A stretch of DNA of 64,000 nt. Source: Haloparvum alkalitolerans. GTDB taxonomy: Archaea; Halobacteriota; Halobacteria; Halobacteriales; Haloferacaceae. Within the stretch, counting starts at the first letter, position 1. Each line of letters begins with the position of its first letter. Below, in pieces: positions 17,507-24,864 of the stretch. The translations under genes and the position numbers were made by a program. The DNA lies in NCBI RefSeq assembly GCF_050122995.1, contig NZ_JBNLIA010000001.1:248001-312000 (forward strand), read 5' to 3'. The notes under the pieces were generated by a model, which was not told the DNA's origin, made no database searches, and saw only the letters and a list, made by a program, of their open reading frames with translations.

Positions 17507-18607
17507 CTACCGTTCCCCGATCCCCGCCTCCGCGAACGTCGCCATCCCGTCGTGGGTCGCGCAGGCGGCGCGGTAGGTCGCGAGCGCCAGACACGCGCCG
17601 CTCCCCTCGCCGAGTCTGAGGTCGTGGTCGAACAGGGGGTCCAGCCCGAGTGCGTCCAGTTGGACCGCGTGACCCGGCTCCGCGCCGCCGTGGGAGGGGA
17701 GCAGGTAGGGGCGGACCGCGCCGTCGACGGCGGCCGCCACGAGCGCCGCGGCGCCGGAGACGACGCCGTCCACGACCACCGGCGTCCTGTCGGCCGCACA
17801 GCCGAGCGCCGCGCCCGCGAGCAGGCCGACCTCGAAGCCGCCGACGCGCCGGAGCACCTCGACGGGGTCGGTCGCGGTCTCGGTCGGCCGACCGTCCTCA
17901 TCGCGGAGGTCGTTCTCCCGCAGGCCGCGCTCCACGACCGCGACCTTGTGGGCGCGCGTCTCCTCGTCCACGCCCGTTCCGGGGCCCGTGACCGCCTCGG
18001 GGTCCGCGTCCGCGAGGGCGGCCGTGAGCGCGCTCGCGACGGTGGTGTTCCCGATGCCCATCTCGCCGAGTGCGACGAGGTCCGCGGTCGCCAGGTCCGT
18101 CTTCGCGACCCGGACGCCCGCCTCTAGCGACGCGACGGCTTGCGCGCGCGTCATCGCCGGCCCGTCGACGAGGTTCGCCGTCCCGCGGGCGACCTTCTCG
18201 TTTCTGACTCCGGAGACGGGAGCGCCGTCCACGCCCGCGTCCACGAGGACGGTCGCCGCGCCGACCACGTCCGCGAGGGCGTTGACCGCCGCGCCGCCGT
18301 CAGCGAAATTCGCCAGCATCGCCCGCGTCACGTCGCCGGGGTACGCGGAGACGCCCTCCGCGACGACGCCGTGGTCCGCGGCCGCGACGAGGACCGCGGG
18401 CTCCGAGAGCGCGGGCCTAGCGTCGCCCGTCAGGCCCGCGAGGGCGACCGCCAGGTCCTCCAGTCGACCGAGGCTCCCCGGCGGCTTCGTCAACTCCTGC
18501 TGGCGCGCACGAGCGGCGTCCGCGGCCGCGTCGTCGAACGCGGGGATCGTCGGCGCGTCGAACGCGGCGCAGTCGTCGGCCGGCGGAGCGGAGCGTTCCT
18601 TCGCCAC
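17507..18607 (-). CDS. cobT: Nicotinate-nucleotide--dimethylbenzimidazole phosphoribosyltransferase
   Basis: A 366-residue CobT that makes alpha-ribazole phosphate for the lower ligand of cobalamin. Seen: LTKPPGSLGRLEDLA, VAAADHGVVAEGVSAYP, MGIGNTTVASAL, and near the C-terminus DLRLGEGSGACLA with Glu334 as the expected catalytic base. The GTG start at 18607 comes 1 nt after the upstream gene's stop, so the pair is co-transcribed. The cobalamin importer btuFCD is elsewhere in this window (56.9-60.4 kb). Confidence 0.93.
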   Translation of the reverse strand: MAKERSAPPADDCAAFDAPTIPAFDDAAADAARARQQELTKPPGSLGRLEDLAVALAGLTGDARPALSEPAVLVAAADHGVVAEGVSAYPGDVTRAMLANFADGGAAVNALADVVGAATVLVDAGVDGAPVSGVRNEKVARGTANLVDGPAMTRAQAVASLEAGVRVAKTDLATADLVALGEMGIGNTTVASALTAALADADPEAVTGPGTGVDEETRAHKVAVVERGLRENDLRDEDGRPTETATDPVEVLRRVGGFEVGLLAGAALGCAADRTPVVVDGVVSGAAALVAAAVDGAVRPYLLPSHGGAEPGHAVQLDALGLDPLFDHDLRLGEGSGACLALATYRAACATHDGMATFAEAGIGER

Positions 18608-18608
18608 G

Positions 18609-19103
18609 TCAGGCCTCGAAGTCGGGGAGGTCGTCGGGCGCCTCGTAGTCGGCCTCCCAGTCGATGTACTCCTGCTTCAGCGTCTCGCAGACGATCTGGC
18701 CGAGTTCTGTCAGCCCGGCGTTGATCCCGGAGACGGTCGACCACGAGTCCAGGTCGGGGTGGAGGTCGCGCTCCTTCCAGTCCTCCGGGATGCCGGGCGC
18801 GTGGTAGCCCACGCGGTCGGCGAAGTCGTCCCAGAAGAAGTCGAAGCGGTCGACGAGTCCCATCTCCTCGACGATGCGCCACTCCTCGGCGTCGAGGTCG
18901 CTCGTGGCGGCCCACTCCTCGAACGCCTCGGCCCACGCGCCCTCGTTCAGGAACCGCTCGAGGTCGTCGCGGCGGTACTCGTCCTCGGTCACGTCGTCGG
19001 CGGCGTCCTCGTTGCCGGTGCCGCCGACGGTGGTGTCCTCGTACTGGTTGGGGTCGACCGCGACGAGCGTCGGCGGGTCCGGCGGGTCGACGTGCAGGGT
19101 CAT
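18609..19103 (-). CDS. Conserved haloarchaeal hypothetical upstream of cobT
   Basis: A 164-residue very acidic soluble protein (MTLHVDPPDPPTLVAVDPNQ start). Trp/Phe-rich segments such as RFDFFWDDFADRVGYHAPG and CETLKQEYIDWEADY suggest a folded helical domain. There is one Cys and no signal or membrane segment. Its stop codon is 1 nt from the cobT start, so an association with cobalamin assembly is plausible but unproven. No family recognised. Confidence 0.75.
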   Translation of the reverse strand: MTLHVDPPDPPTLVAVDPNQYEDTTVGGTGNEDAADDVTEDEYRRDDLERFLNEGAWAEAFEEWAATSDLDAEEWRIVEEMGLVDRFDFFWDDFADRVGYHAPGIPEDWKERDLHPDLDSWSTVSGINAGLTELGQIVCETLKQEYIDWEADYEAPDDLPDFEA

Positions 19104-19179
19104 GGGCGCCCTTCGCTCCGGCGGGCAAAAAGCCCGCGGCGTCGCGGCCGGGACGCGTCGGCCGAGGAGGGGCGGTCGG

Positions 19180-19231
19180 GGCCCATCGCCGAGGCCCATC
19201 GACGAGGCCCATCGTCGGGGCCCATCGCCCG
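19180..19231. repeat. 13-bp tandem repeat, four copies
   Basis: Four consecutive 13-bp units GGCCCATCGNCGA at 19180, 19193, 19206 and 19219, the last two with G in place of the final base or bases. They lie in the divergent intergenic region between the cobT-operon hypothetical and the HtrA-like gene. Confidence 0.8.
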
Positions 19232-19295
19232 GGCGTCGACGCGTTCGGCCCGCCGCGGTCCGGGCGTTTATGCGGCGGCCGCCGTAACCGGGCGC

Positions 19296-20330
19296 ATGGA
19301 GCAGACCCGACGCGGCTTCCTCGGTGCCGTCGGCGCCGCCGCGGCCGCGACGGCCGGCTGTATGGCCCCCGCCAGCGACCCCGGCGGGACCCAGCGGTTC
19401 GAGCGCGCCTACGAGTCCGTCTCGGGCGCGGTCGCCCGCGTGCGGACGTACACCGACGCGGGCGGCGGGCAGGGCTCGGCGTTCCGCGTCGACGGCGGCC
19501 ACCTCGTCACGAACGAGCACGTGGTCGCCGGCGCGGACCGCGTGAGCGTGCAGTACGCCGACGGTGCGTGGCGCGACGCCGAGGTCGTCGGCGCGGACCC
19601 CTACAGCGACCTGGCGGTGCTCCGCGCCGAGTCCCCGCCGCCCGGCCCGGAACTCCCGTTGCGCGAGGACCTGCCGAACGTCGGCGCGGAGGTGCTGGTG
19701 GTCGGCGCGCCGTTCGGCCTCGACGGCAGCGCGACCGCGGGCATCGTCAGCGGCCGGAACAGAACGATCCCGGCGCCCAACGACTTTTCGGTCCCGGACG
19801 TGGTGCAGGTGGACGCGCCGCTGAACCCCGGCAACAGCGGCGGTCCGATCGTCGACCTCGACGGGAGCGCCGTCGCGGTCGCGACCGCGCGCGTCCCCGG
19901 CGCGGACAACCTCGGCTTCGGCGTCTCCTCGCGGCTCGCCCGTCGGGTCGTTCCCCGACTCGTCGAGGCGGGGAGCTACGACCATGCGTACATGGGAGTG
20001 GGCGTCGCTGGCGTGGACCCGGCGATCGCGGCCGCGAACGACCTCCCCGAGGCGCGCGGCGTCTACGTCGTGAGCGTCGTGGACGGCGGTCCGGCTGACG
20101 GGACCCTTCGGGGCAGCACCGGCGAGACCACGGTCGAGGGGATGCCGGTGCCCACCGGCGGCGACACCATCGTCGGACTCGACGGCGTCGGGATCGCCAC
20201 GCGGGCGGACCTGTCCAGACACCTCGCGCTGGAGACCTCGCCTGGCGACGACCTCGAGGCGCGCGTGCTGCGGGACGGGAGCGAGGAGACGGTCTCGTTC
20301 GCGCTCGGCGAGCGGCCGGCGCCGAGGTGA
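19296..20330 (+). CDS. HtrA/Deg-like serine protease lipoprotein
   Basis: A 344-residue trypsin-fold protease with a PDZ domain. The Tat signal MEQTRRGFLGAVG ends in a lipobox ATAGC (Cys22), so it is probably anchored outside the cell membrane. The catalytic triad is visible as His in VTNEHVVAG, Asp in YSDLAVLRAE and Ser in NPGNSGGPI. The PDZ domain covers about residues 230-335 (GVYVVSVVDGGPADG, LSRHLALETSPGD). Role: extracytoplasmic protein quality control. TATA box TTTATG about 27 nt before the ATG. Confidence 0.92.
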   Translation: MEQTRRGFLGAVGAAAAATAGCMAPASDPGGTQRFERAYESVSGAVARVRTYTDAGGGQGSAFRVDGGHLVTNEHVVAGADRVSVQYADGAWRDAEVVGADPYSDLAVLRAESPPPGPELPLREDLPNVGAEVLVVGAPFGLDGSATAGIVSGRNRTIPAPNDFSVPDVVQVDAPLNPGNSGGPIVDLDGSAVAVATARVPGADNLGFGVSSRLARRVVPRLVEAGSYDHAYMGVGVAGVDPAIAAANDLPEARGVYVVSVVDGGPADGTLRGSTGETTVEGMPVPTGGDTIVGLDGVGIATRADLSRHLALETSPGDDLEARVLRDGSEETVSFALGERPAPR

Positions 20331-20414
20331 CGGGAGCCGCCCGGGACCGGAATCGAGGTAGGAATGCGCCGTCGGCCGCACAACCGTTTTCGAGGTCCGT
20401 CCCGAAATTCCGGC

Positions 20415-20558
20415 ATGGCCGACGACTCGATCCCCGAAGCCGGCGAGCGGGAGCGCTCCGGGAACGCGAACGGCGAAGCAGCCGACGAGGACGCGGACGG
20501 CCGGATCAACCGCCGTCTGGACCGGCTCGTCGACTTCCTCGCTACGTATCTCCCCTGA
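20415..20558 (+). CDS. Small acidic protein, 47 aa
   Basis: MADDSIPEAGERERSGNANG, an acidic middle, then RINRRLDRLVDFLATYLP. The C-terminal amphipathic helix with a hydrophobic end could bind a partner or a membrane surface. The composition is right for a haloarchaeal small protein. I cannot name a family, and it could be a chance open frame. Confidence 0.45.
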   Translation: MADDSIPEAGERERSGNANGEAADEDADGRINRRLDRLVDFLATYLP

Positions 20559-20653
20559 CCTCGTCCGAGCAGTCCCGTCGTCGGTCGTTCGCGCGTGCGG
20601 CCGGCAGCGAAGCCACCCGCTCTGACTTACCGGAACTCCAAAGCGGGGACACT

Positions 20654-20857
20654 TCAGAGCGCCCGCAGGACCCGGTCGAGCGTGATCACACGCGTTTCGT
20701 CGGCCGGAAATGCCGGGCGGCGCTCGCTGTCGAACCGTTTCTCCACGTCGATCGTCGCGTGCGTCCTCGTCCGTTCGCGTATCGTCCCTTTGACCCGCTC
20801 GCCGTCCGCGAACTCGACGAGCACGGCGTCGCCCACGTCGAACTCCCTCTCGGACAC
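20654..20857 (-). CDS. Small SH3-like hypothetical, 67 aa
   Basis: A GTG-started 67-residue protein: VSEREFDVGDAVLVEFADGE, then VKGTIRERTRTHATIDVEKR. The alternating beta pattern resembles a small SH3-like or Sm-like barrel. A TATTTTG stretch lies about 27 nt upstream on the same strand, consistent with a leaderless GTG start. Function unknown. Confidence 0.55.
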   Translation of the reverse strand: MSEREFDVGDAVLVEFADGERVKGTIRERTRTHATIDVEKRFDSERRPAFPADETRVITLDRVLRAL

Positions 20858-21002
20858 GGGTCCACGTCCGCACGGAAACACAAAATACCGGGGCCTCGAG
20901 AGGTCCTTCGACCGTCTCGGACTACCGCCGCGATCCAGCCAGTAGCTTCTTTTCGCTGCGGGGCCATCCCTCGGTCGAGTTGCCCTCCAACTCGTGATCA
21001 CG

Positions 21003-21656
21003 ATGGACATCGACCAATTCAAAGCCGAACACGTCCCCGTGGAGTCCGACGAGCGCTTCCAGCTCGAGAACAGCTACACCCTCGACGTCGCGGTCGACGG
21101 GACCGCGATGGCGAAGGCCGGATCGATGGTGGCGTACACCGGCGACCTCTCGTTCAAGGGGAAGGCCTCGGCCGAGGGCGGGATCACCGGCTTCCTCAAG
21201 GAGGCGGCCTCCGGCGAGGGGACGCCCGTGATGGCCATCGAGGGGCAGGGTCACGCCTACCTCGCGGACGGAGGCAAGAAGGTGCAGGTGCTGGAGCTCG
21301 GCGCGGACGACGCGATCACCGTCAACGGCGAGGACGTGCTCGCGTTCGAGGACCGGATCTCCTACGAGATCAGCACGATCGACAGCCTCGCGGGCTCGCT
21401 CGCGGGCGGGTTCACCAACGTCTTCCTGAGCGGCCCCGGCTACGTCGCCATCACGACCCACGGCGACCCCGTCGTCGTCGAGCCGCCAGTCTCCACGGAC
21501 CCCAGCGCGACGGTCGCGTGGAGCGGCACGTCGCCCGACGTCGAGGTGAACCGCAGCCTCTCGGACATGGTCGGGCAGGAGTCCGGCGAGCGCTACCAGA
21601 TGCGGTTCGACGGACCCGACGGGTTCGTCGTCGTCCAGCCGTTCGAGGAGCACTGA
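21003..21656 (+). CDS. AIM24/TIGR00266 family protein
   Basis: A 217-residue protein of the AIM24 (TIGR00266) family, a single TRAP-like beta-barrel domain. Seen: AMAKAGSMVAYTGDLSFKGKA, FLSGPGYVAITTHGDPVVVE, and SPDVEVNRSLSDMVG. The family is widespread, but its biochemical role in archaea is not known to me. ATG at 21003; a GTG three codons earlier is the alternative. Confidence 0.85.
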   Translation: MDIDQFKAEHVPVESDERFQLENSYTLDVAVDGTAMAKAGSMVAYTGDLSFKGKASAEGGITGFLKEAASGEGTPVMAIEGQGHAYLADGGKKVQVLELGADDAITVNGEDVLAFEDRISYEISTIDSLAGSLAGGFTNVFLSGPGYVAITTHGDPVVVEPPVSTDPSATVAWSGTSPDVEVNRSLSDMVGQESGERYQMRFDGPDGFVVVQPFEEH

Positions 21657-21675
21657 CGGCCGCCGTCCGGTCCGA

Positions 21676-21680
21676 TTTTT
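21676..21680 (+). terminator. T-run after the AIM24 gene
   Basis: A TTTTT run preceded by a GC-rich stretch, 20 nt after the stop. Archaeal terminators are often such U-tracts. Weak evidence. Confidence 0.3.
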
Positions 21681-21816
21681 CTCCCCGGTGCAGCGTCGAG
21701 CGAGAGTCGTCGCGTCGAAAAAGCCGTCATGTCGATCGGGGCTATCGGTATCGTGTCACAAGACGGTTCCTGGCGTCGGGAGATCGATCGGCGCGCCGGC
21801 TCCGGCGACCCCGGCG

Positions 21817-21933
21817 TCAGTCGTCGTCGCGGCCGTCCGAGAGGTGCTCCCAGATCTCGGTGCAGCCGGCGCCGTCGGGGACCTCGTCGAGGTGCGCGTC
21901 GTCGTCCGCGGCGGAGGATGAGGAGTTACTCAT
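21817..21933 (-). CDS. Small acidic protein, 38 aa, beside the TrmB-family gene
   Basis: MSNSSSSAADDDAHLDEVPDG then AGCTEIWEHLSDGRDDD. The ending VPDGAGCTEIWEHLS looks like a conserved haloarchaeal small-protein motif with one Cys. A TATA-like TTTATG about 33 nt upstream (21964-21969) and a palindrome over the start codon argue for a real regulated gene. It is divergent from the TrmB-family regulator at 22022. Function unknown. Confidence 0.6.
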   Translation of the reverse strand: MSNSSSSAADDDAHLDEVPDGAGCTEIWEHLSDGRDDD

Positions 21934-21944
21934 TTTCTGAGTAA
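21926..21944. promoter_or_regulatory. TrmB-type operator palindrome over a start codon
   Basis: TTACTCA (21926-21932), TTTTC, TGAGTAA (21938-21944) is a perfect inverted repeat. It matches TACT-N8-GAGTA, the motif described for Halobacterium TrmB. It lies downstream of the TATA-like box of the 38-aa gene and covers its ATG, a position suited to repression. The TrmB-family gene starts 78 bp away. Confidence 0.6.
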
Positions 21945-22021
21945 GCCAACTCGGTATCGGGACATAAACGTTTCGGGGGACGACCAGCACGTACTTATCT
22001 CCGACGCGAGGAGGGGCGGGC

Positions 22022-22870
22022 ATGTCCGAACGCGGCGACGAGTTCCTCTCGCGGCTCGACCTCACCGAGTACGAGGAGCAGGCGCTGGCGGAGCTCCTGC
22101 TGCTCGGCCGGTCGACCGCGCCGGAGCTGGCGGAGGCGACCGGGATCCCCAAGGCGCGGATCTACGGCGTGCTCGACGAGCTGGCCGAGGCCGGCTACGT
22201 GACCGTCATCCCCGGCCGACCGAAGGAGTACCGCCCGCACGACCCCGAGGAGATCGTCGACCGGGCGGTCCGCAACCGGCGGGACGAGTACGAGCGCTTC
22301 GCGGACGAGGTCGAGGAGACCCGCGAGGCGTTCGTGGAGCGGTACGCGCCAGTTCGTGACCGCGACGTGGACGAGCTCGGCCCGGCCGAGGACCTGTTCC
22401 ACGTCGTGGACGTGGGCGAGCCGAGCGAGCGCGAGACGCGGCGCCTGTTCCGCGAGGCGGAGGCCGAGGCGTACGTGCTCACCAAGAGCCTCGGCTACAT
22501 CGACGCCGTGAGACCCGCGCTCCGCGAGGCGGTCGACCGCGGCGTCGACGTGAAGGTGCTGATGCTCGCGCCCGAACACCTCTCCGAGGAGAACGCGGAG
22601 CGGCAGGCCGCGATCCGCGAGGAGCTGGCGGCCGACTTCCCCTCGGTCACCGTCCGCATCAGCGAGCGCGTGCTCCCGTGGCGCGGGACGTTCGTCGACC
22701 CCGACACCGACTACGAGGCGGGCCACGGGCTGTTCATGGTCGAACAGGAGGACGTGCCGAACCACCGCCGGCAGGCGGCCGTCACCGAGAACCCCTCCTT
22801 CGTCGCCGGGCTCTGGCAGTACTTCGACCTGCTGTGGCGCCACGAGAGCCGCCCGGCCGCGGAGGCGTGA
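22022..22870 (+). CDS. TrmB-family transcriptional regulator
   Basis: A 282-residue regulator. The N-terminal winged helix (EYEEQALAELLLLGRSTAPELAEATGIPKARIYGVLDELAEAGYV) is the TrmB-type HTH, followed by a coiled helix (DRAVRNRRDEYERFADEVEETREAF) and a C-terminal effector domain of about 150 residues. TrmB proteins sense sugars and control central carbon genes. It differs from the longest halobacterial TrmB in length, so it may be a paralogue. Candidate binding sites lie at 21926 and 23694. TATA-like TACTTATCT about 28 nt before the ATG. Confidence 0.88.
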   Translation: MSERGDEFLSRLDLTEYEEQALAELLLLGRSTAPELAEATGIPKARIYGVLDELAEAGYVTVIPGRPKEYRPHDPEEIVDRAVRNRRDEYERFADEVEETREAFVERYAPVRDRDVDELGPAEDLFHVVDVGEPSERETRRLFREAEAEAYVLTKSLGYIDAVRPALREAVDRGVDVKVLMLAPEHLSEENAERQAAIREELAADFPSVTVRISERVLPWRGTFVDPDTDYEAGHGLFMVEQEDVPNHRRQAAVTENPSFVAGLWQYFDLLWRHESRPAAEA

Positions 22871-22918
22871 CGGGAGAAAAACGACGACCGGGAGAAACGG
22901 GGAGCCTCGGATCCTTCG

Positions 22919-23302
22919 TCAGTACGTCACCGTGTCGAGTCCGTCGACACGGTCGAAGTGGTCGTCCCGAGAGACGATCGTTGCACCTCGATCCCGGCAG
23001 ACGCCCGCGATCAGCACGTCTCCGAGGTTTATCCGTTCCCCCGCGGCGAGGAGCTCGCTCTCGATGCGGGCCGCCTCGTCGGCCGCTGACCCGTCGAGCG
23101 GGAGCGGGTCCACCCAGTCCAGCGCGTCGGCCACGTCGTCGATCCGATCGCCGCTCGTCGTCCGAGCGGCCCCACGATAGACCTCGAACAGCGAGAGCGC
23201 GGGAGAGTGCATCGGCTCGCCGGTTCGTTCCGCGAGGAACCGTTTCGTCGCCTCTTCGCCGTCGAGGTAGTCGACGAGAAAGGAGGTGTCCAGCGCGATC
23301 AT
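22919..23302 (-). CDS. VapC-type PIN-domain ribonuclease toxin
   Basis: A 127-residue PIN-domain protein: Asp5 in ALDTSFLVDYLDGEEATKRF, Glu in LSLFEVYRG, Asp in INLGDVLIAGVCRDRG and Asp in VSRDDHFDRV. All the acidic site residues are present, so it should be an active ribonuclease. The ATG overlaps the antitoxin stop (ATGA). The C-terminus DGLDTVTY is typical of the group. Confidence 0.9.
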   Translation of the reverse strand: MIALDTSFLVDYLDGEEATKRFLAERTGEPMHSPALSLFEVYRGAARTTSGDRIDDVADALDWVDPLPLDGSAADEAARIESELLAAGERINLGDVLIAGVCRDRGATIVSRDDHFDRVDGLDTVTY

Positions 23303-23523
23303 CGTCTCGCTCGCTCGCGCACGTCAGCGTCGAGGTCGCGCCGAGTTCCCTCCACGGCCTCGCGGAACCCCTCGACGTCGGACATCGCTCCGAACCCGTC
23401 AAGCACGTCGCGCTCCCCGTCAGTCAGCCGCAGGATCGTGTCTGTGAAGCTCTCACCCGGGCGCTTGTGTTTCTTGAGGCTCTCGTACGCTTCCTCCGTG
23501 ATGGTCAGACTCTTCGTGGGCAT
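23299..23523 (-). CDS. VapB-type antitoxin
   Basis: A 74-residue antitoxin starting MPTKSLTITEEAYESLKKHKRP, then GESFTDTILRLTDGERDVL, a pattern common in archaeal VapB/DUF217-like antitoxins that pair with PIN toxins. ATG at 23523; the in-frame upstream extension is Arg-rich and would run through the palindrome, so it is rejected. Co-translated with the toxin. Confidence 0.88.
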   Translation of the reverse strand: MPTKSLTITEEAYESLKKHKRPGESFTDTILRLTDGERDVLDGFGAMSDVEGFREAVEGTRRDLDADVRERARR

Positions 23524-23542
23524 AGACGTAGGCGTACGTCTA
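23523..23542. promoter_or_regulatory. Perfect palindrome before vapB-2 (candidate operator)
   Basis: TAGACGTA (23523-23530), GGCG, TACGTCTA (23535-23542): perfect 8-bp arms with a 4-bp spacer, abutting the vapB start codon. This is the expected place for conditional autoregulation by a VapB-VapC complex. Confidence 0.65.
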
Positions 23543-23565
23543 CATTTCTCCCGCGGTCTCAAAAA

Positions 23566-23638
23566 GTTCCGGGCCGCGCAGGGTGTTCCGGGCCGCGCAG
23601 GGTGTTCCGGGTCGCGCGGGGGTGTTCCGGGTCGCGCG
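23566..23638. repeat. 19-20 bp tandem repeat, about four copies
   Basis: Units of the form GGGTGTTCCGGGYCGCGCR: a partial copy at 23566-23580, then 23581-23599, 23600-23618 and 23619-23638 (one extra G). The array fills the gap between vapB-2 and the sulfoquinovose-synthase-like gene, just upstream of the latter's promoter. Confidence 0.85.
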
Positions 23639-23693
23639 GAGGTGGACGCCCCGGTTCGACCGCGCTGGCGAAGGGGAAAGGACTTAACACCGG

Positions 23694-23714
23694 GTTACTC
23701 ACGTTTCGAGTAAC
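23694..23714. promoter_or_regulatory. TrmB-type operator palindrome before the sqdB-like gene
   Basis: GTTACTC (23694-23700), ACGTTTC, GAGTAAC (23708-23714): perfect 7-bp arms. It contains TACT-N8-GAGTA, the same spacing as the site at 21926. It lies directly after the TATA-like CTTAAC (about 23683-23688) and ends 1 nt before the ATG at 23716, a position suited to repression of a leaderless transcript. Confidence 0.65.
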
Positions 23715-23715
23715 G

Positions 23716-24864
23716 ATGACCGTGCTGCTCACCGGTGCGGACGGCTACCTCGGGTGGCCGACCGCGCTCCGTCTGGCGGACCGACTCGACGAACGCATCG
23801 TCTGCGTCGACAACTTCGCGCGCCGCGAGTGGGTCGCGGAGTCGGGCAGCGTCTCCGCGACGCGCGTCGAGGACCCTGCGGAGCGGTTCGAGAGCGTCGA
23901 GAACCTGAGCCTCGTCGAGGGGGACCTCGCGGACCGCGACTTCGTGCTCCAGCTGCTGGAGACTCACGAGCCGGACACCGTCCTCCACGCGGCCGCGCAG
24001 CCGAGCGCGCCCTACTCCTCGATCAACGGCGAGCGCGCGCTCTACACGCAGCGCAACAACGTCTCGATGAACCTCAACCTCCTCCACGGGCTCGCGGAGT
24101 GCGGACTCTCGGACACGCACTTCATCGAGACGACGACGACCGGCATCTACGGCGCGCCCCACTTCCCCATCCCGGAGGGCGGGCTGGAGGTCGAGCGGAA
24201 GGGCGGCAGCGACGAGGTGCCGTTCCCGGCGATGGGCGGCAGCTGGTACCACCAGACGAAGTCGTTCGACGCCGCGAACATGCGGCTCGCCGAGTCGCAG
24301 TTCGACTTCCCGATGAGCGAGGTCCGGACCGCCATCGTCTACGGCACGGAGACGGCCGAGACGCGGGCGCACGACAGCCCGACGCGGTTCGACTTCGACT
24401 ACTACTTCGGCACCGTCGTCAACCGCTTCTGCGCGCAGGCGGTGGCCGGCTACCCCCTGACCGTCTACGGCAAGGGCGAACAGCGCAAGCCGATGGTGAG
24501 CCTGGAGGACGCCGTCGAGAGCCTCGTCCGACTGGTCGAGGAGGGCCCCGAGGCCGACGACGAGATCACCATCTACAACCAGGTGACGCGGCCGGTCGCC
24601 ATCGTGGAGCTCGCGGAGACCATCGCCGAGGTCGGCGACGAGTTCGGCCTCGACGCGGCGGTCGAACACTACGAGAACCCGCGCGACGAGGACGAGGAGC
24701 ACAAGATGGAGATGGAGAACGAGCGGTTCCTCGAGCTCGTCGGCGGCCAGCGACAGACGCTGGAGGAGGGGATCCGCGACGTGCTGGCGACGCTCGTCGA
24801 GGAACAGGACCGGATCGCAGCCCACGAGGACCGGTTCCTGCCCGGCGTGCTGACCGATGAGTGA
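23716..24864 (+). CDS. sqdB: UDP-sulfoquinovose synthase-like SDR (SqdB/Agl3)
   Basis: A 382-residue extended SDR. The NAD motif TGADGYLGW is at residues 6-14, catalytic Tyr178 and Lys182 in YHQTK, and a TTTTGIYG segment supplies the Thr. The block RFDFDYYFGTVVNRFCAQAV with LTVYGKGEQRKPMVSLEDAV is the signature of SQD1/SqdB and Sulfolobus Agl3, which convert UDP-glucose and sulfite to UDP-sulfoquinovose for sulfolipid or N-glycan. First of three overlapping SDR genes (8-nt overlap with the next). The TrmB-type operator at its start suggests sugar-responsive control. The substrate is inferred from signature only. Confidence 0.8.
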   Translation: MTVLLTGADGYLGWPTALRLADRLDERIVCVDNFARREWVAESGSVSATRVEDPAERFESVENLSLVEGDLADRDFVLQLLETHEPDTVLHAAAQPSAPYSSINGERALYTQRNNVSMNLNLLHGLAECGLSDTHFIETTTTGIYGAPHFPIPEGGLEVERKGGSDEVPFPAMGGSWYHQTKSFDAANMRLAESQFDFPMSEVRTAIVYGTETAETRAHDSPTRFDFDYYFGTVVNRFCAQAVAGYPLTVYGKGEQRKPMVSLEDAVESLVRLVEEGPEADDEITIYNQVTRPVAIVELAETIAEVGDEFGLDAAVEHYENPRDEDEEHKMEMENERFLELVGGQRQTLEEGIRDVLATLVEEQDRIAAHEDRFLPGVLTDE

